A DNA stretch of 64,000 bases from Acidobacteriota bacterium (GTDB lineage Bacteria > Acidobacteriota > Terriglobia > Terriglobales > Acidobacteriaceae): contig JABCZC010000008.1 of NCBI GenBank assembly GCA_013289875.1, positions 37,225-101,224 of the forward strand, read 5' to 3'. The notes under the pieces are model-generated. The model was not told the origin of the DNA. It ran no database searches and saw only the letters and a list, made by a program, of their open reading frames with translations. This document shows positions 45,241 through 52,715 of this stretch, in pieces; within the stretch, counting starts at the first letter, position 1; the number at the start of each line of letters is the position of its first letter. Both the position numbers and the translations under genes were made by a program.

Positions 45241-45326
45241 AGTTGTGTGTTTCCGGAACGTGTGCTGCCTAATTCTAACGCCAACTCACGCGTCTTGCAT
45301 CTGAATTCTTGTGCCCGCGAAGATCG

Positions 45327-46484
45327 TTAGTGCAATTCGGATATGACGGCATCATGGAATGCGGGACGTACTGCCTGAATCTCCTTGCTTGCCCGGTCGG
45401 GCCATGTGCGATTCGTGAGCAGAACCACCGCAAGTTTGCGTTCCGGATCGATCCACAGAGAAGTTCCGGCATAGCCAAGATGTCCGATGGACCTCTCGCT
45501 CAAGTAGTTGCCTGAGGACGATGGCTCGCTGGGTGTGTCCCATCCGAGTGCGCGGCTTGTACCTGGAGGTTCGGTTTGCCGCGTGGCAAAGAGTTTGACC
45601 GTCTCACGTTGAAATAGTTGCTGCCCGCTTTGCGTTCGACCGTCGGCGAGAATGCATGCAGCAAAACGCAGGACATCGAGTGCATTTGAAAAAAGCCCGG
45701 CGTGTCCTGCAACTCCGCCCAGCGCGTGGCAGTTCTCATCCTGCACCTCGCCCTGAATCACGCGCCGCCGATATACTCTGTCATCTTCCGTGGGAGGAAT
45801 ATGCCGCTGCCAATCCTGAGGGGGACAGAAGCGCGCGGACTCCAAGCCGAGCGGCGCTACAATCTCGCGCCAAAAGAAGCGCTCTGCCAGGTCCCCGGAG
45901 AGAACCTCGAGCGCTTTGCCGAGCAGGATAAATCCGATGTCTGAGTATTCGGCGCGGGTCCCCGGCGCCGCTTCGAGGGGAATGTGCAGAGCGGCGCGCA
46001 GCAAAGTCTCGGGCGCGCGGTGGTCCTCGAAAAGCCGCCCGTATCCCGGCAGTCCCGACGAGTGGGCGAGCAGCATGCGCAGGGTTACGCGCTCTTTGTG
46101 CGAGCCCGGCTCCATACCGATAACAAAGCCGGGAAGAATATCTCCGAGGCGTGCATCGAGGTCGAGTACGCCGCGACCTCCGCTGCCTGTGCCGCCGGTG
46201 CGGCCTCGATCATAGAGCAACATGGCCATGGCGGTGGTCGCCATCACCTTGGTGATGCTGGCAAGATCGAAGACTGTTCCGGGCGTGACTTCGGGTGCGG
46301 CCGGATCATAGGTGAATCGGCCTACTGCATCGAGGGCCACGACATGGCCATCGAGTAAGACCCCATAGGCTGCTCCCGGTAGAGCGCGCTTCTCGACCGC
46401 CTGCTGCAGTACCTCGCGCGCCGCGCGGAATCGTCCACGGGTGTCCAATGCTGTCTCGGGGATGGAGATTTGCGGCGGAGGCAT
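45327..46484 (-). CDS. Serine hydrolase, class C beta-lactamase-like family
   Basis: A 385-aa serine beta-lactamase-like hydrolase. The SxxK motif is ASITK (Ser76, Lys79), the second motif is YSD in AEYSDIGFILLGKALEVL, and the third is HLGYAGTSLWIDP in place of KTG. This combination is typical of the family of penicillin-binding-like esterases and D-aminopeptidases. It has no clear signal peptide, so it may act in the cytoplasm on muropeptides or esters. It lies just upstream of murQ on the same strand, which is often seen for recycling-related members. A true beta-lactamase is not shown. Confidence 0.88.
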   Translation of the reverse strand: MPPPQISIPETALDTRGRFRAAREVLQQAVEKRALPGAAYGVLLDGHVVALDAVGRFTYDPAAPEVTPGTVFDLASITKVMATTAMAMLLYDRGRTGGTGSGGRGVLDLDARLGDILPGFVIGMEPGSHKERVTLRMLLAHSSGLPGYGRLFEDHRAPETLLRAALHIPLEAAPGTRAEYSDIGFILLGKALEVLSGDLAERFFWREIVAPLGLESARFCPPQDWQRHIPPTEDDRVYRRRVIQGEVQDENCHALGGVAGHAGLFSNALDVLRFAACILADGRTQSGQQLFQRETVKLFATRQTEPPGTSRALGWDTPSEPSSSGNYLSERSIGHLGYAGTSLWIDPERKLAVVLLTNRTWPDRASKEIQAVRPAFHDAVISELH

Positions 46485-46582
46485 GGAAGTTTGCTTATAT
46501 TAAGGCATTTCTCCTATTGTTGTAGCCTTTGATGGGGTGTGTCGGACATGTTTTTTGGAACTCGGTCGGTAAGCTGACGGAT

Positions 46583-47542
46583 ATGGGGAGAATGACGAAG
46601 AGAGGGTTTTCGCTTTCACTGGTGCTCACCTTGATGGCCACCGGCAGTCTGCAGGCCCAGTCCGCTGGCGGCCAGGATGCAGTGCTCGAAGCCAGACTGC
46701 GCTCAACGGCTGCTGCCCATCACGGCAAGCTTGCCCTCTATGCCGAGGACCTTATGACTGGCAGAACGGTCAGCCTGGATGCGGATGCGCCGGTGCAGAC
46801 TGCATCGGTGATCAAGCTGACGGGTCTATATGAGGCTCTCGAGCAGATCCGCGAAGGCAAGGCGCATTTTGAGGATAAGATCACGCTCACCCATGACGAC
46901 CAGGTCTCAGGCTCGGGGATTCTGCCCCTCTTCGACACGCCGCAGACACTGACCTTTAAAGACGCTCTAACATTGATGATTGTGCTGAGCGACAACACAG
47001 CGACAAACCTGGCGATCGATCATCTCGGACTCAAGAACATCGACAATCGCATTGTCTCGCTTGGTCTCCAGAACACGTGGTTCTATAAGAAGGTCTACAA
47101 ACCTGCCGTGGGGCCGATGCCTGCCGATCAAAAAGTCTTTGGCCTGGGCAAGACGACGGCGCGAGAGATGGCCAGTGTGATGAAGCGCTTCGTCACGTGC
47201 GATCTAAATCCGCCAGGCAACTCCGCCGTGCCGACGCAAGCTGACCATGCTCTTTGCGACGCAGCCCTGCACATGCTCAGGAACCAGTTCTACCGGAACA
47301 GCCTCCCGCGCTACCTCGAAACCTTGGATACGAGCGAGGGCGAATCGAGTATTGCCAACAAGACCGGTGCGCTGGACGCTGTCCGCAACGACGTGGGCGT
47401 CGTCTACACGAAGCACGGGCCGATTATTATCTCCGAGTTCACATATGCCAACGAGGACCAAAGCTGGACGCCAGACAACCAGGCCGAAGTGCTGATGGCG
47501 AAGATGGCGAAGGAGATCGTAGACGCATGGGCCACCCGCTAA
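46583..47542 (+). CDS. Class A beta-lactamase-like serine hydrolase, exported
   Basis: A roughly 319-aa exported protein with a signal peptide (SLSLVLTLMATGSLQAQ). The class A layout is clear: TASVIKLTGLYEAL (Ser75, Lys78), SDN at 136-138, and KTG in NKTGALDAVRND. Near the omega-loop position, where class A enzymes carry Glu166, the sequence reads KKVYKPAVG with no Glu, so ester hydrolysis of acylated beta-lactams may be weak. It may be a penicillin-recognising peptidase. Several starts are possible between 46529 and 46592; 46583 is chosen. It reads away from the class C-like gene. Confidence 0.85.
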   Translation: MGRMTKRGFSLSLVLTLMATGSLQAQSAGGQDAVLEARLRSTAAAHHGKLALYAEDLMTGRTVSLDADAPVQTASVIKLTGLYEALEQIREGKAHFEDKITLTHDDQVSGSGILPLFDTPQTLTFKDALTLMIVLSDNTATNLAIDHLGLKNIDNRIVSLGLQNTWFYKKVYKPAVGPMPADQKVFGLGKTTAREMASVMKRFVTCDLNPPGNSAVPTQADHALCDAALHMLRNQFYRNSLPRYLETLDTSEGESSIANKTGALDAVRNDVGVVYTKHGPIIISEFTYANEDQSWTPDNQAEVLMAKMAKEIVDAWATR

Positions 47543-47653
47543 CTCGATGCGATCTGTCTTCGTCTATTAATTCAAGGTCTATTCATTCAGAGCCTAATAA
47601 TTCGGCGCCACTGGCGTGTCTTTGCGAGAGAATAGCGGGGAGTGGTGCAAACT

Positions 47654-48508
47654 ATGAGGAAGATATTCAGCTTCGTGGCGTGTGTGGCGTTCCTCTGTTC
47701 CGTCGCGGGGGCGCAGACGGAGTCTCCAGCCGCGCCTACCCCCTCCCCATCGGCGGCCGCGGCACCCCCGACCGTATCGGGAACTGCAACTCCAGCAGCT
47801 ACGCCCCCAGCGAAGATGATCGAGGTTCCGGCCGGCACCAAGGTCCTGCTCTCGCTGCACAGCGGTGTGAATACCAAGACTGCCCAGCCCGGCGATGGAG
47901 TGTATCTCTCCTCCAATTTCCCCGTAGTGGCGGATGGCCACGTGGTCATTCCCTCGGGCGTCTATGTCCAGGGAGTGATCGACACGGTTGTGCGCCCAGG
48001 TCATGTGAAGGGCCGCGCGCAGGTCACGATGCACTTCACCACCATGATCTTTCCCAACGGGTCGGTTGTCAGCATTCCGGGCACGGTCAATAGCCTTCCT
48101 GGATCTGCCGGCCCGACCGTCAAGGGCAGCGAAGGCACAATCGAGCAGGCGGGCAGCAAGGGCAAGGATGTGGGCGCCATTGCCACCGGCGCGGCTACTG
48201 GCGCGGGCCTGGGAGGCATCATCGGGGCGGCTTCGGACCATCCTGGCGCGGGGGTGGGCTACGGAGCGCTGGGTGGGGCCGTCGGCGGCGTGCTCTACAC
48301 GCTGTTCACGCGCGGCAATGAGATTATGCTCGAACAGGGGTCGACCATCGAAATGGTTCTGCAACGACCTCTTATGCTCGAAGAAGCCAATCTAACCGCG
48401 GCAAACGCTCCGGGATTTGTTCCCACTGGTCAGCAGCAGCAGCCTATGCCCAAGCCAGTCGCGCATCCACGGATTCTTTGTCCTCTCGGAACCCTGGGAT
48501 GCCAGTAA
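47654..48508 (+). CDS. Secreted protein with TrbI/VirB10-like core, unknown function
   Basis: A 284-aa exported protein: signal peptide (IFSFVACVAFLCSVAGAQ), an Ala/Pro/Thr-rich linker (about 22-55), then a compact beta-rich domain (VPAGTKVLLSLHSGVNTKT, then DGHVVIPSGVYVQGVID and TTMIFPNGSVVSIPG) resembling the core of TrbI/VirB10 proteins. A Gly-rich stretch with possible hydrophobic helix (GAIATGAATGAGLGGIIGAA) follows. No conjugation genes are near, so the family likeness does not imply type IV secretion. The ATG at 47654 follows GGGGAG. It is 27 bases before lepB. Confidence 0.7.
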   Translation: MRKIFSFVACVAFLCSVAGAQTESPAAPTPSPSAAAAPPTVSGTATPAATPPAKMIEVPAGTKVLLSLHSGVNTKTAQPGDGVYLSSNFPVVADGHVVIPSGVYVQGVIDTVVRPGHVKGRAQVTMHFTTMIFPNGSVVSIPGTVNSLPGSAGPTVKGSEGTIEQAGSKGKDVGAIATGAATGAGLGGIIGAASDHPGAGVGYGALGGAVGGVLYTLFTRGNEIMLEQGSTIEMVLQRPLMLEEANLTAANAPGFVPTGQQQQPMPKPVAHPRILCPLGTLGCQ

Positions 48509-48535
48509 AATAGAGGAGACAGGCAAATTCCAAGA

Positions 48536-49105
48536 ATGATTGACGAGACTCAACAACCCGCGGCTCAACCCGAACCCGGAAAGGTGAATACCACCCCAAC
48601 CCATGTGCGCTTGTGGGTGCGCGACGTGCTGATTTCGGTGGCGGCGTCGTTCATGATTATCACCTTTCTCTACCAGCCGGTGCGCGTCGAAGGCACTTCA
48701 ATGCAGCCGCAGCTGCGCGATCAGGACCGGCTCTTCATCAACAAATTCGTCTATCGCTTCGGGAGCATCTCCCGTGGCGATATTGTGGTGTTCCACTATC
48801 CCCGCGACCCGGAGAAGAGCTATATCAAGCGCGTCATCGCGCTGCCGGGCGATTCGTTGCGCCTTGACGAGGGCCGGGTGTACGTCAACGGGCAGCGCAT
48901 CGACGAGGAGTACGTGCCGCGTCCCTACCGCGATGTGCGGTCCATGCCGGAGATGGTCATCCCGCAGGGTGAGTACTTCGTGATGGGCGATCACCGGTCG
49001 ATTTCCAGTGACAGCCGCGACTTCGGTCCGGTCGATCGGAATCTGATCTACGGGAAAGCTGCCTTCGTCTACTGGCCTGCGGATGATCTAGGCGTAGTTC
49101 ACTAG
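48536..49105 (+). CDS. lepB: Signal peptidase I
   Basis: A 189-aa membrane serine protease that removes signal peptides from Sec- and Tat-exported proteins on the outer face of the inner membrane. One N-terminal span (LISVAASFMIITFLYQPV) precedes the catalytic Ser55 in VEGTSMQPQL and Lys98 in YIKRVIALPGDS. The C-terminal boxes GEYFVMGDHRSISSDSR and VYWPADDLG are present. A short single-span SipS/LepB type. It is preceded by the secreted TrbI-like gene and followed by repeat copy D. Confidence 0.93.
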   Translation: MIDETQQPAAQPEPGKVNTTPTHVRLWVRDVLISVAASFMIITFLYQPVRVEGTSMQPQLRDQDRLFINKFVYRFGSISRGDIVVFHYPRDPEKSYIKRVIALPGDSLRLDEGRVYVNGQRIDEEYVPRPYRDVRSMPEMVIPQGEYFVMGDHRSISSDSRDFGPVDRNLIYGKAAFVYWPADDLGVVH

Positions 49106-49138
49106 GGACGAGCTTCCGTTCGTCTTGAGGTAACGTTA

Positions 49139-49386
49139 CGGCCTACCTCCCCCACCCCCTCATTTATCCATATATTTCATCCCATTGGATTTAATGGATA
49201 GGTCGCTCCAAATATTTCATTCTAAAATAGTTATTTCTATATATCAGATAATAAAAGAGTTATGTCCGATTAATGTTCCCGTTTTGGGAATGATCGATCC
49301 GCTCAAAAGAAAAGCCCGGCTGCTGATGCGGCCGGGCTTCCTGTTCCTCTATTTCTATTGTATCGGGTTTGGGGAAATTCTCAGCC
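49139..49386 (+). repeat. Intergenic composite element, copy D (after lepB)
   Basis: Starting 34 bases after the lepB stop, this AT-rich region has a C-tract (CCTCCCCCACCCCC), ATTTCATCCCATTGGATTT and ATTTCATTCTAAAATAG units, a hairpin at 49312-49339, and the conserved tail at 49341-49386 (CTATTTCTATT, then GGGGAAATTC and CAGCC). It ends 65 bases before the vapB start and just upstream of its operator. The order matches copy A. No open frame in it looks like a gene. Confidence 0.65.
49312..49339 (+). terminator. Hairpin, probable lepB terminator
   Basis: AAGCCCGGC and GCCGGGCTT are perfect nine-base arms around a ten-base loop, followed by CCTGTTCCTCTATTTC. It holds the same place in copy D as the hairpin at 692-719 holds in copy A. 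Confidence 0.6.
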
Positions 49387-49418
49387 GAGGGATGTGACAA
49401 CGGATAGAAATCGCGCGC

Positions 49419-49445
49419 TAGTGTACACGATTATCGTGTACACTA
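49419..49445 (+). promoter_or_regulatory. Perfect 27-base palindromic operator of vapBC
   Basis: Thirteen-base perfect arms (TAGTGTACACGAT and its complement) flank a single central base. The right arm ends 5 bases before the vapB GTG. TACACT at 49439-49444 may be the -10 box, which would place transcription start at about the GTG and give a leaderless mRNA. Antitoxin or VapBC complex binding here is expected from family behaviour. Confidence 0.7.
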
Positions 49446-49450
49446 CTTTC

Positions 49451-49669
49451 GTGAAGAATATTACTCTCAGCGCTGATGAGCACCTCATCGAGGAGGCTCG
49501 CAACATGGCAAGAAGTCAACGCACCACCCTGAATGCGGCATTTCGGGAATGGCTGCTTCAGTTCACAGCTCAGCCGGAGAGCGCAAAGGAATATAACGCC
49601 CTGATGCACCGGCTTAAGTATGTGAAGGCAGGTCGTCATTTTTCCCGGGACGAACTGAATGAGCGGTAG
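49451..49669 (+). CDS. vapB: VapB-type antitoxin
   Basis: A 72-aa protein. The N-terminal half (KNITLSADEHLIEEARNMAR) is a ribbon-helix-helix DNA-binding motif and the C-terminal half contains the likely toxin-neutralising region (EYNALMHRLKYVKAGRHFSR). The start is GTG at 49451, inferred from the RHH motif beginning directly after it and from the absence of a better upstream start. No Shine-Dalgarno sequence is visible; the gene may be leaderless. Its end overlaps the toxin start by 11 bases. Confidence 0.82.
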   Translation: MKNITLSADEHLIEEARNMARSQRTTLNAAFREWLLQFTAQPESAKEYNALMHRLKYVKAGRHFSRDELNER

Positions 49670-50081
49670 GTTTTTCCTCGACACCAATATCTTTATCTAC
49701 TCCTTCGATGAGAGCGCTCCCGCGAAGGTGCAAAAGGCGCGGAAACTGATCGGTGAAGCGATTGCCACGCGCAAGGGCGTGATCAGTTACCAGGTCGTGC
49801 AGGAGTTCTTCAACTTTGCCTTGCGGCGTATTACTCCGCCGATGACTACGCCCGATGCGGAGCAATATCTAAACGCCGTCTTGCGGCCGTTGCTGGCGAT
49901 CCACTCATCGCCATCTCTGTTTACCGCGGCGCTTCACGTGCAGGGTCGTTATCAACTCGCGTGGTATGACTCGCTGATCGTGGCAGCGACGTCGGAGGCT
50001 GGATGCGGCATACTCTACAGCGAGGATCTGCAGGATGGGCAGCGGTTTGGAGCGGTACATGTGAAGAATCCGTTTGCGTAG
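49659..50081 (+). CDS. vapC: VapC-type PIN-domain ribonuclease toxin
   Basis: A 140-aa PIN-domain RNase. Acidic active-site residues are in place: Asp8 (FFLDTNIFIYSF), Glu49 (VVQEFFN), Asp104 (LAWYDSLIVAA) and Asp123/Asp126 (SEDLQDG). The QGRYQLAWYDSLI and YSEDLQDGQ segments are typical of VapC. It would cleave RNA and stop growth when the antitoxin is lost. It overlaps vapB by 11 bases. Downstream it meets a REP-like hairpin and a VOC gene relic. Confidence 0.9.
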   Translation: MSGRFFLDTNIFIYSFDESAPAKVQKARKLIGEAIATRKGVISYQVVQEFFNFALRRITPPMTTPDAEQYLNAVLRPLLAIHSSPSLFTAALHVQGRYQLAWYDSLIVAATSEAGCGILYSEDLQDGQRFGAVHVKNPFA

Positions 50082-50090
50082 CGGCTCTGG

Positions 50091-50132
50091 GCCCGCCCCA
50101 CTCAAGCCAACACAGGGCTTGAATCGGGCACC
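50091..50132. repeat. REP-like hairpin after vapC
   Basis: CAAGCC (50103-50108) and GGCTTG (50116-50121) pair around a seven-base loop, flanked by CCCGCCCCACT and ATCGGGCACC. The core CCACTCAAGCC matches the better preserved hairpin at 51505-51535, which lies by the transposase relic. Confidence 0.6.
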
Positions 50133-50196
50133 AGGCTGAAGACTGACAACGCCGCGCATTCTAGGTAAAGTTACCTAATTTTTTGGTGGTCCATGA

Positions 50197-50294
50197 GCGC
50201 GGCATGGCTATCCGCCGCGCCCTCACGTAGCCACAAGTGCAAGCGTCCGTTCGCACCGAATTCTTTGAGATCAGGATGGCCTGGCGGTCCGTTC
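50197..50294 (-). pseudogene. Remnant of a duplicated VOC (glyoxalase-like) gene
   Basis: These 98 bases match 51095-51192 inside the intact VOC gene at about 93 percent (7 differences by eye), in the same orientation and without gaps. The encoded fragment reads PPGHPDLKEFGANGRLHLWL and then REGAADSHAA, where the intact gene has KGFGANGRLYLWL. Both ends break off abruptly. It is therefore a partial duplicate, probably from a deletion of a once-tandem copy or from a recombination next to the REP hairpins. Confidence 0.8.
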
Positions 50295-50316
50295 GGGAGA
50301 TGGCTTGATGCGGCTT

Positions 50317-50772
50317 TCAGTTCTCGCGTGCGGCGGCTTCCAGCGTGGGCAGGTCCATCTTGATCATCCCCATCATGGCTTCCATGGCTTTGGGGTGACT
50401 GATCAGCTCGCCGATATTGCGCGGCACAATCTGCCAGCACAGGCCGAAGCGGTCTGTGAGCCATCCGCAGGCCATGGGTTTGCCGCCTTCGATCAACTTG
50501 TCCCAGTAGTTGTCGATCTCCTGCTGGGAGTCGCAACGGACGAAGAACGAGAAGGCGGGGTTGAGCTGGTGCGAGGGGCCACCGTTAAGAAAGACCATCT
50601 CCTGCCCTTCAAGCTCGATCGTGATCGTGGCAATCTTGCCCGCGGGCCAGGGACCGACGCCTTTGGAACGCAGCTCATCGAGCTTGCGCGCGTGCGGGAA
50701 GATGCTCAGGTAGAATTCGGCGGCTTCTTCGGCGTTGTCGTTGAACCAGAGGAATGGCGCAAGTTTATTCAT
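50317..50772 (-). CDS. PhnB-like VOC-superfamily protein
   Basis: A 151-aa protein of the VOC superfamily, PhnB/3-demethylubiquinone-methyltransferase-like group. MNKLAPFLWFNDNAEEAAEF, SIFPHARKLDELRSKGVGPW, IELEGQEMVFLNGGPSHQLN and GLCWQIVPRNIGELIS are the family blocks. Members are typically uncharacterised; enzyme activity is not certain. The start at 50772 (MNKLAPFLWF) is the conserved start; the frame extends upstream to 50811. It lies between a VOC gene relic and an intact second VOC gene on the same strand. Confidence 0.88.
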   Translation of the reverse strand: MNKLAPFLWFNDNAEEAAEFYLSIFPHARKLDELRSKGVGPWPAGKIATITIELEGQEMVFLNGGPSHQLNPAFSFFVRCDSQQEIDNYWDKLIEGGKPMACGWLTDRFGLCWQIVPRNIGELISHPKAMEAMMGMIKMDLPTLEAAAREN

Positions 50773-50906
50773 GGCTTGCAATGGTAACAGCCAGGGGGTC
50801 ATCTCCGACAAGGCGGCTTACCGAGACTACCGACAGATATCAGGTAAAGCTTGACCAGCCACGTCATCGAACCAGGAGCGCATTTACAGTGGAGCGTGTT
50901 TTACTG

Positions 50907-51302
50907 TCAATGCTGCCAGCTCTTGTAAACGAATTCGATGCTGTAGCCGTCCGGGTCAAGCACATTTGCAGCATAGTAACGCGGGTCATAGTAGAGTCGG
51001 GCGCCGGGTGCGCCATTGTCGGTGGCTCCTGCCGCAATCGCGGCGGCATAGGCCGCTTCCACCTGACCCCGGCTATCGGCGACAAAGCCGATATGCGCGG
51101 CATGGCTATCCGCCGCACCTTCGCGCAGCCACAAGTACAAGCGTCCGTTCGCACCGAATCCTTTGAGATCAGGATGGCCTGGCGGACCGTTCCTGCCGTC
51201 GTAATCAAAGCGCTCATTGATGCCGAGAGGAGCCAGCGCCTGTTCGTAAAACAATGTCGAGCGCTGGATATCGCTCACTGTGAGAATGACATGGTCCAGC
51301 AT
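50907..51302 (-). CDS. VOC-family protein (glyoxalase/bleomycin-resistance-like)
   Basis: A 131-aa protein with one VOC unit: it opens with MLDHVILTVSDIQRSTLFYE, contains LYLWLREGAADSHAAHIGF and ends with VLDPDGYSIEFVYK. Conserved metal ligands are present at His4 and the Glu of SIEF, plus His in AAHIGF, as in glyoxalase I-like dioxygenases and isomerases. The ligand is unknown. A 98-base piece of this gene is duplicated at 50197-50294. The next gene downstream is the PhnB-like gene on the same strand. Confidence 0.9.
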   Translation of the reverse strand: MLDHVILTVSDIQRSTLFYEQALAPLGINERFDYDGRNGPPGHPDLKGFGANGRLYLWLREGAADSHAAHIGFVADSRGQVEAAYAAAIAAGATDNGAPGARLYYDPRYYAANVLDPDGYSIEFVYKSWQH

Positions 51303-51336
51303 GTTGTCCTTTCGATCGCAGGATGGCGCGGTCGCC

Positions 51337-51500
51337 AGCGAAGGTTCATTCTAATCGGGGCAAATGGTCACCCAAGGACCATGCTCCCGAGGAATGGGAA
51401 TGGAGCAGTTTTCGCACTATGCTACTGGACATGAGGGGACGTGCGTGGAGATCGAGTCCGAATGGACGGGCAGAAAACGCGAACGGACGCTGGGCGGGAA
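51337..51500 (+). pseudogene. Relic of a REP-associated tyrosine transposase (RAYT), C-terminal end
   Basis: Two frames together spell the C-terminal end of an IS200/IS605-like REP-associated transposase: APEEWEWSSFR in one frame, and HYATGHEGTCVEIESEWTGR with KRER after a single-base loss near 51412-51415 in another. The WSSFRHYATG and EIESxWT pattern is typical of acidobacterial members. The rest of the gene, including the catalytic HUH motif and Tyr, is missing. A clean REP hairpin starts 5 bases after it (51505), as RAYT genes usually border their REPs. Confidence 0.75.
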
Positions 51501-51504
51501 CTAT

Positions 51505-51535
51505 CCCACTCAAGCCAATAGAAGGCTTGAGTGGG
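51505..51535. repeat. REP hairpin beside the transposase relic
   Basis: CCCACTCAAGCC and GGCTTGAGTGGG are perfect 12-base arms around a seven-base loop. This is the cleanest member of the local REP set and is shared in core with 50103-50121. Confidence 0.8.
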
Positions 51536-51562
51536 CCACCGTTGTTTCCGGCGATGCACACG

Positions 51563-51595
51563 CCCACATCTGGCGATAAAACCGCCAGATATGGG
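51563..51595. repeat. Second REP-like hairpin
   Basis: CCCACATCTGGCG and CGCCAGATATGGG pair with one wobble around a seven-base loop, 27 bases after the previous hairpin. It is followed by GGGGCACCC, the usual flank of these repeats. It lies upstream of the Sel1 gene start. Confidence 0.7.
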
Positions 51596-51625
51596 GCACC
51601 CAAGCGTCGGAAGTTGCGCAGGAGC

Positions 51626-52426
51626 ATGATCGCTGTCGCTGCTCTGATCGCCGTTTTCCTTTTCGCGCCAGCCGCCATGCCTCAGGAGCAGGAAAACGCC
51701 GCTCCGAAGGAGAATCCCAAGCCTGCTGCACCCGTGACGATCGCTCCGCAGAGTTCGAAAGAGGGGCGTGCGTTGTTCGATCGAAAGCGATACGCAGAGG
51801 CGAAACCTCTTCTAGAGAAAGCTTGCAACATCGGCAATGCGGACTCGTGCGGGCTGCTGGGCGATCTCTACTATTACGGCTGGGGCGGAGTGGACCAGGA
51901 CTTCGAACAGACGCGCCTGCTCGACAAGCAGGCCTGCGACGGCGGAAGCATAGAGAGCTGCGGGAATCTCGGCTTGCTCTACGAAAAGGGCCTGGGTGGG
52001 AAGACGAACTACACAGCGGCGCGCTCTCTCTACAAGAAGGCCTGTAACGGCGGGTCTAGTGGGTCCATGGCGAGATGTTCGTCGCTGGGGATGCTCTATC
52101 TGAATGGCGTGGGAGGCGACCGGGATTATGCAGAGGCGAGCGCTTTCTTCAGGAAGGCCTGCGATGGAGGATTCATGCTCGGTTGCACCGCCCTCGGTTC
52201 GCTCTATCAAAACGGCCAGGGCACATTACCGGACGCTGGACAGGCGCGCACGTTGTATGAGCAGGCCTGCAATGGCGGAGAGATGGTCGGTTGCAGCTGG
52301 CTCGGCAGGCTCTACGAAATAGGCCTGGGCGTACCGCAGGACTACGGGCAGGCACGCACCCTGTTCAAGAAGGCCTGCGACGGCGGATTCAAACCGGCTT
52401 GCGAAAGTCTTGGCAAGCTGCCCTGA
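51626..52426 (+). CDS. Exported Sel1/Hcp-like repeat protein
   Basis: A 266-aa secreted protein: signal peptide (MIAVAALIAVFLFAPAAMPQ), a Pro/Ala-rich linker, then six tetratricopeptide-like Sel1 repeats of about 36-39 residues. Each repeat has a paired Cys (for example KACNIGNADSCGLLG, QACDGGSIESCGNLG, KACDGGFMLGCTALG), the pattern of Helicobacter cysteine-rich (Hcp) proteins in which each pair forms a disulfide. Such repeats mediate protein contacts. The frame is open further upstream through REP hairpins and the transposase relic, so ATG 51626 is chosen; ATG 51554 would add a basic n-region. Function unknown. Confidence 0.85.
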   Translation: MIAVAALIAVFLFAPAAMPQEQENAAPKENPKPAAPVTIAPQSSKEGRALFDRKRYAEAKPLLEKACNIGNADSCGLLGDLYYYGWGGVDQDFEQTRLLDKQACDGGSIESCGNLGLLYEKGLGGKTNYTAARSLYKKACNGGSSGSMARCSSLGMLYLNGVGGDRDYAEASAFFRKACDGGFMLGCTALGSLYQNGQGTLPDAGQARTLYEQACNGGEMVGCSWLGRLYEIGLGVPQDYGQARTLFKKACDGGFKPACESLGKLP

Positions 52427-52652
52427 TTCCGGCCTCGCCCCACGCTTGAGGGCGGATGAGAAGTGCAGGACCCGTCTGTGTAGGTATTTGTTTTTATCCC
52501 GTGTCCATTCCTGGAGACTCTTGTGCGGAAATGGACGGCTGGCCCACGCACCTGGCCAACTGTTCGCCAACCGCCTTTTCTTATGGAATCAACCGCTTAG
52601 TTTTCTGCAGGAATATGGCTGGATCGTTGCTGAATTCTCTTTGGAGGTGCCG

Positions 52653-52706
52653 ATGCCTACCTTCCTGCAGGACCTTCGCTTCGCTTTCCGCCAGCGCTGC
52701 GAGTAG
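52653..52706 (+). pseudogene. N-terminal stub of an ADOP-type permease
   Basis: Seventeen codons with a good ribosome binding site (GGAGG) read MPTFLQDLRFAFRQRCE and then stop. LQDLRFAFRQ is the usual start of ADOP permeases lacking a prefix domain, where LRKSPGF normally follows. The rest of the gene is absent. It is most simply the remaining start of a deleted permease gene. Otherwise the 315-base gap between the Sel1 and MFS genes (52427-52741) holds only AT-poor spacer and the 13-base repeats at its right end. Confidence 0.55.
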
Positions 52707-52715
52707 AGTAGACGG

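Noticed and set aside
46583..47542. Active class A beta-lactamase resistance gene
   Set aside because: SxxK, SDN and KTG are present but no Glu is seen at the expected omega-loop position, so resistance is not claimed.
47254..48093. Frame overlapping the class A-like hydrolase and the TrbI-like gene
   Set aside because: It crosses two well supported genes in another frame and shows low-complexity shadow composition.
47654..48508. Part of a type IV secretion or conjugation system
   Set aside because: Only a distant TrbI/VirB10-like core is seen, with no other conjugation genes nearby.
49358..49450. Longer N-terminus for the VapB antitoxin
   Set aside because: The upstream codons run through the palindromic operator and repeat tail; the ribbon-helix-helix fold starts right at the GTG at 49451.
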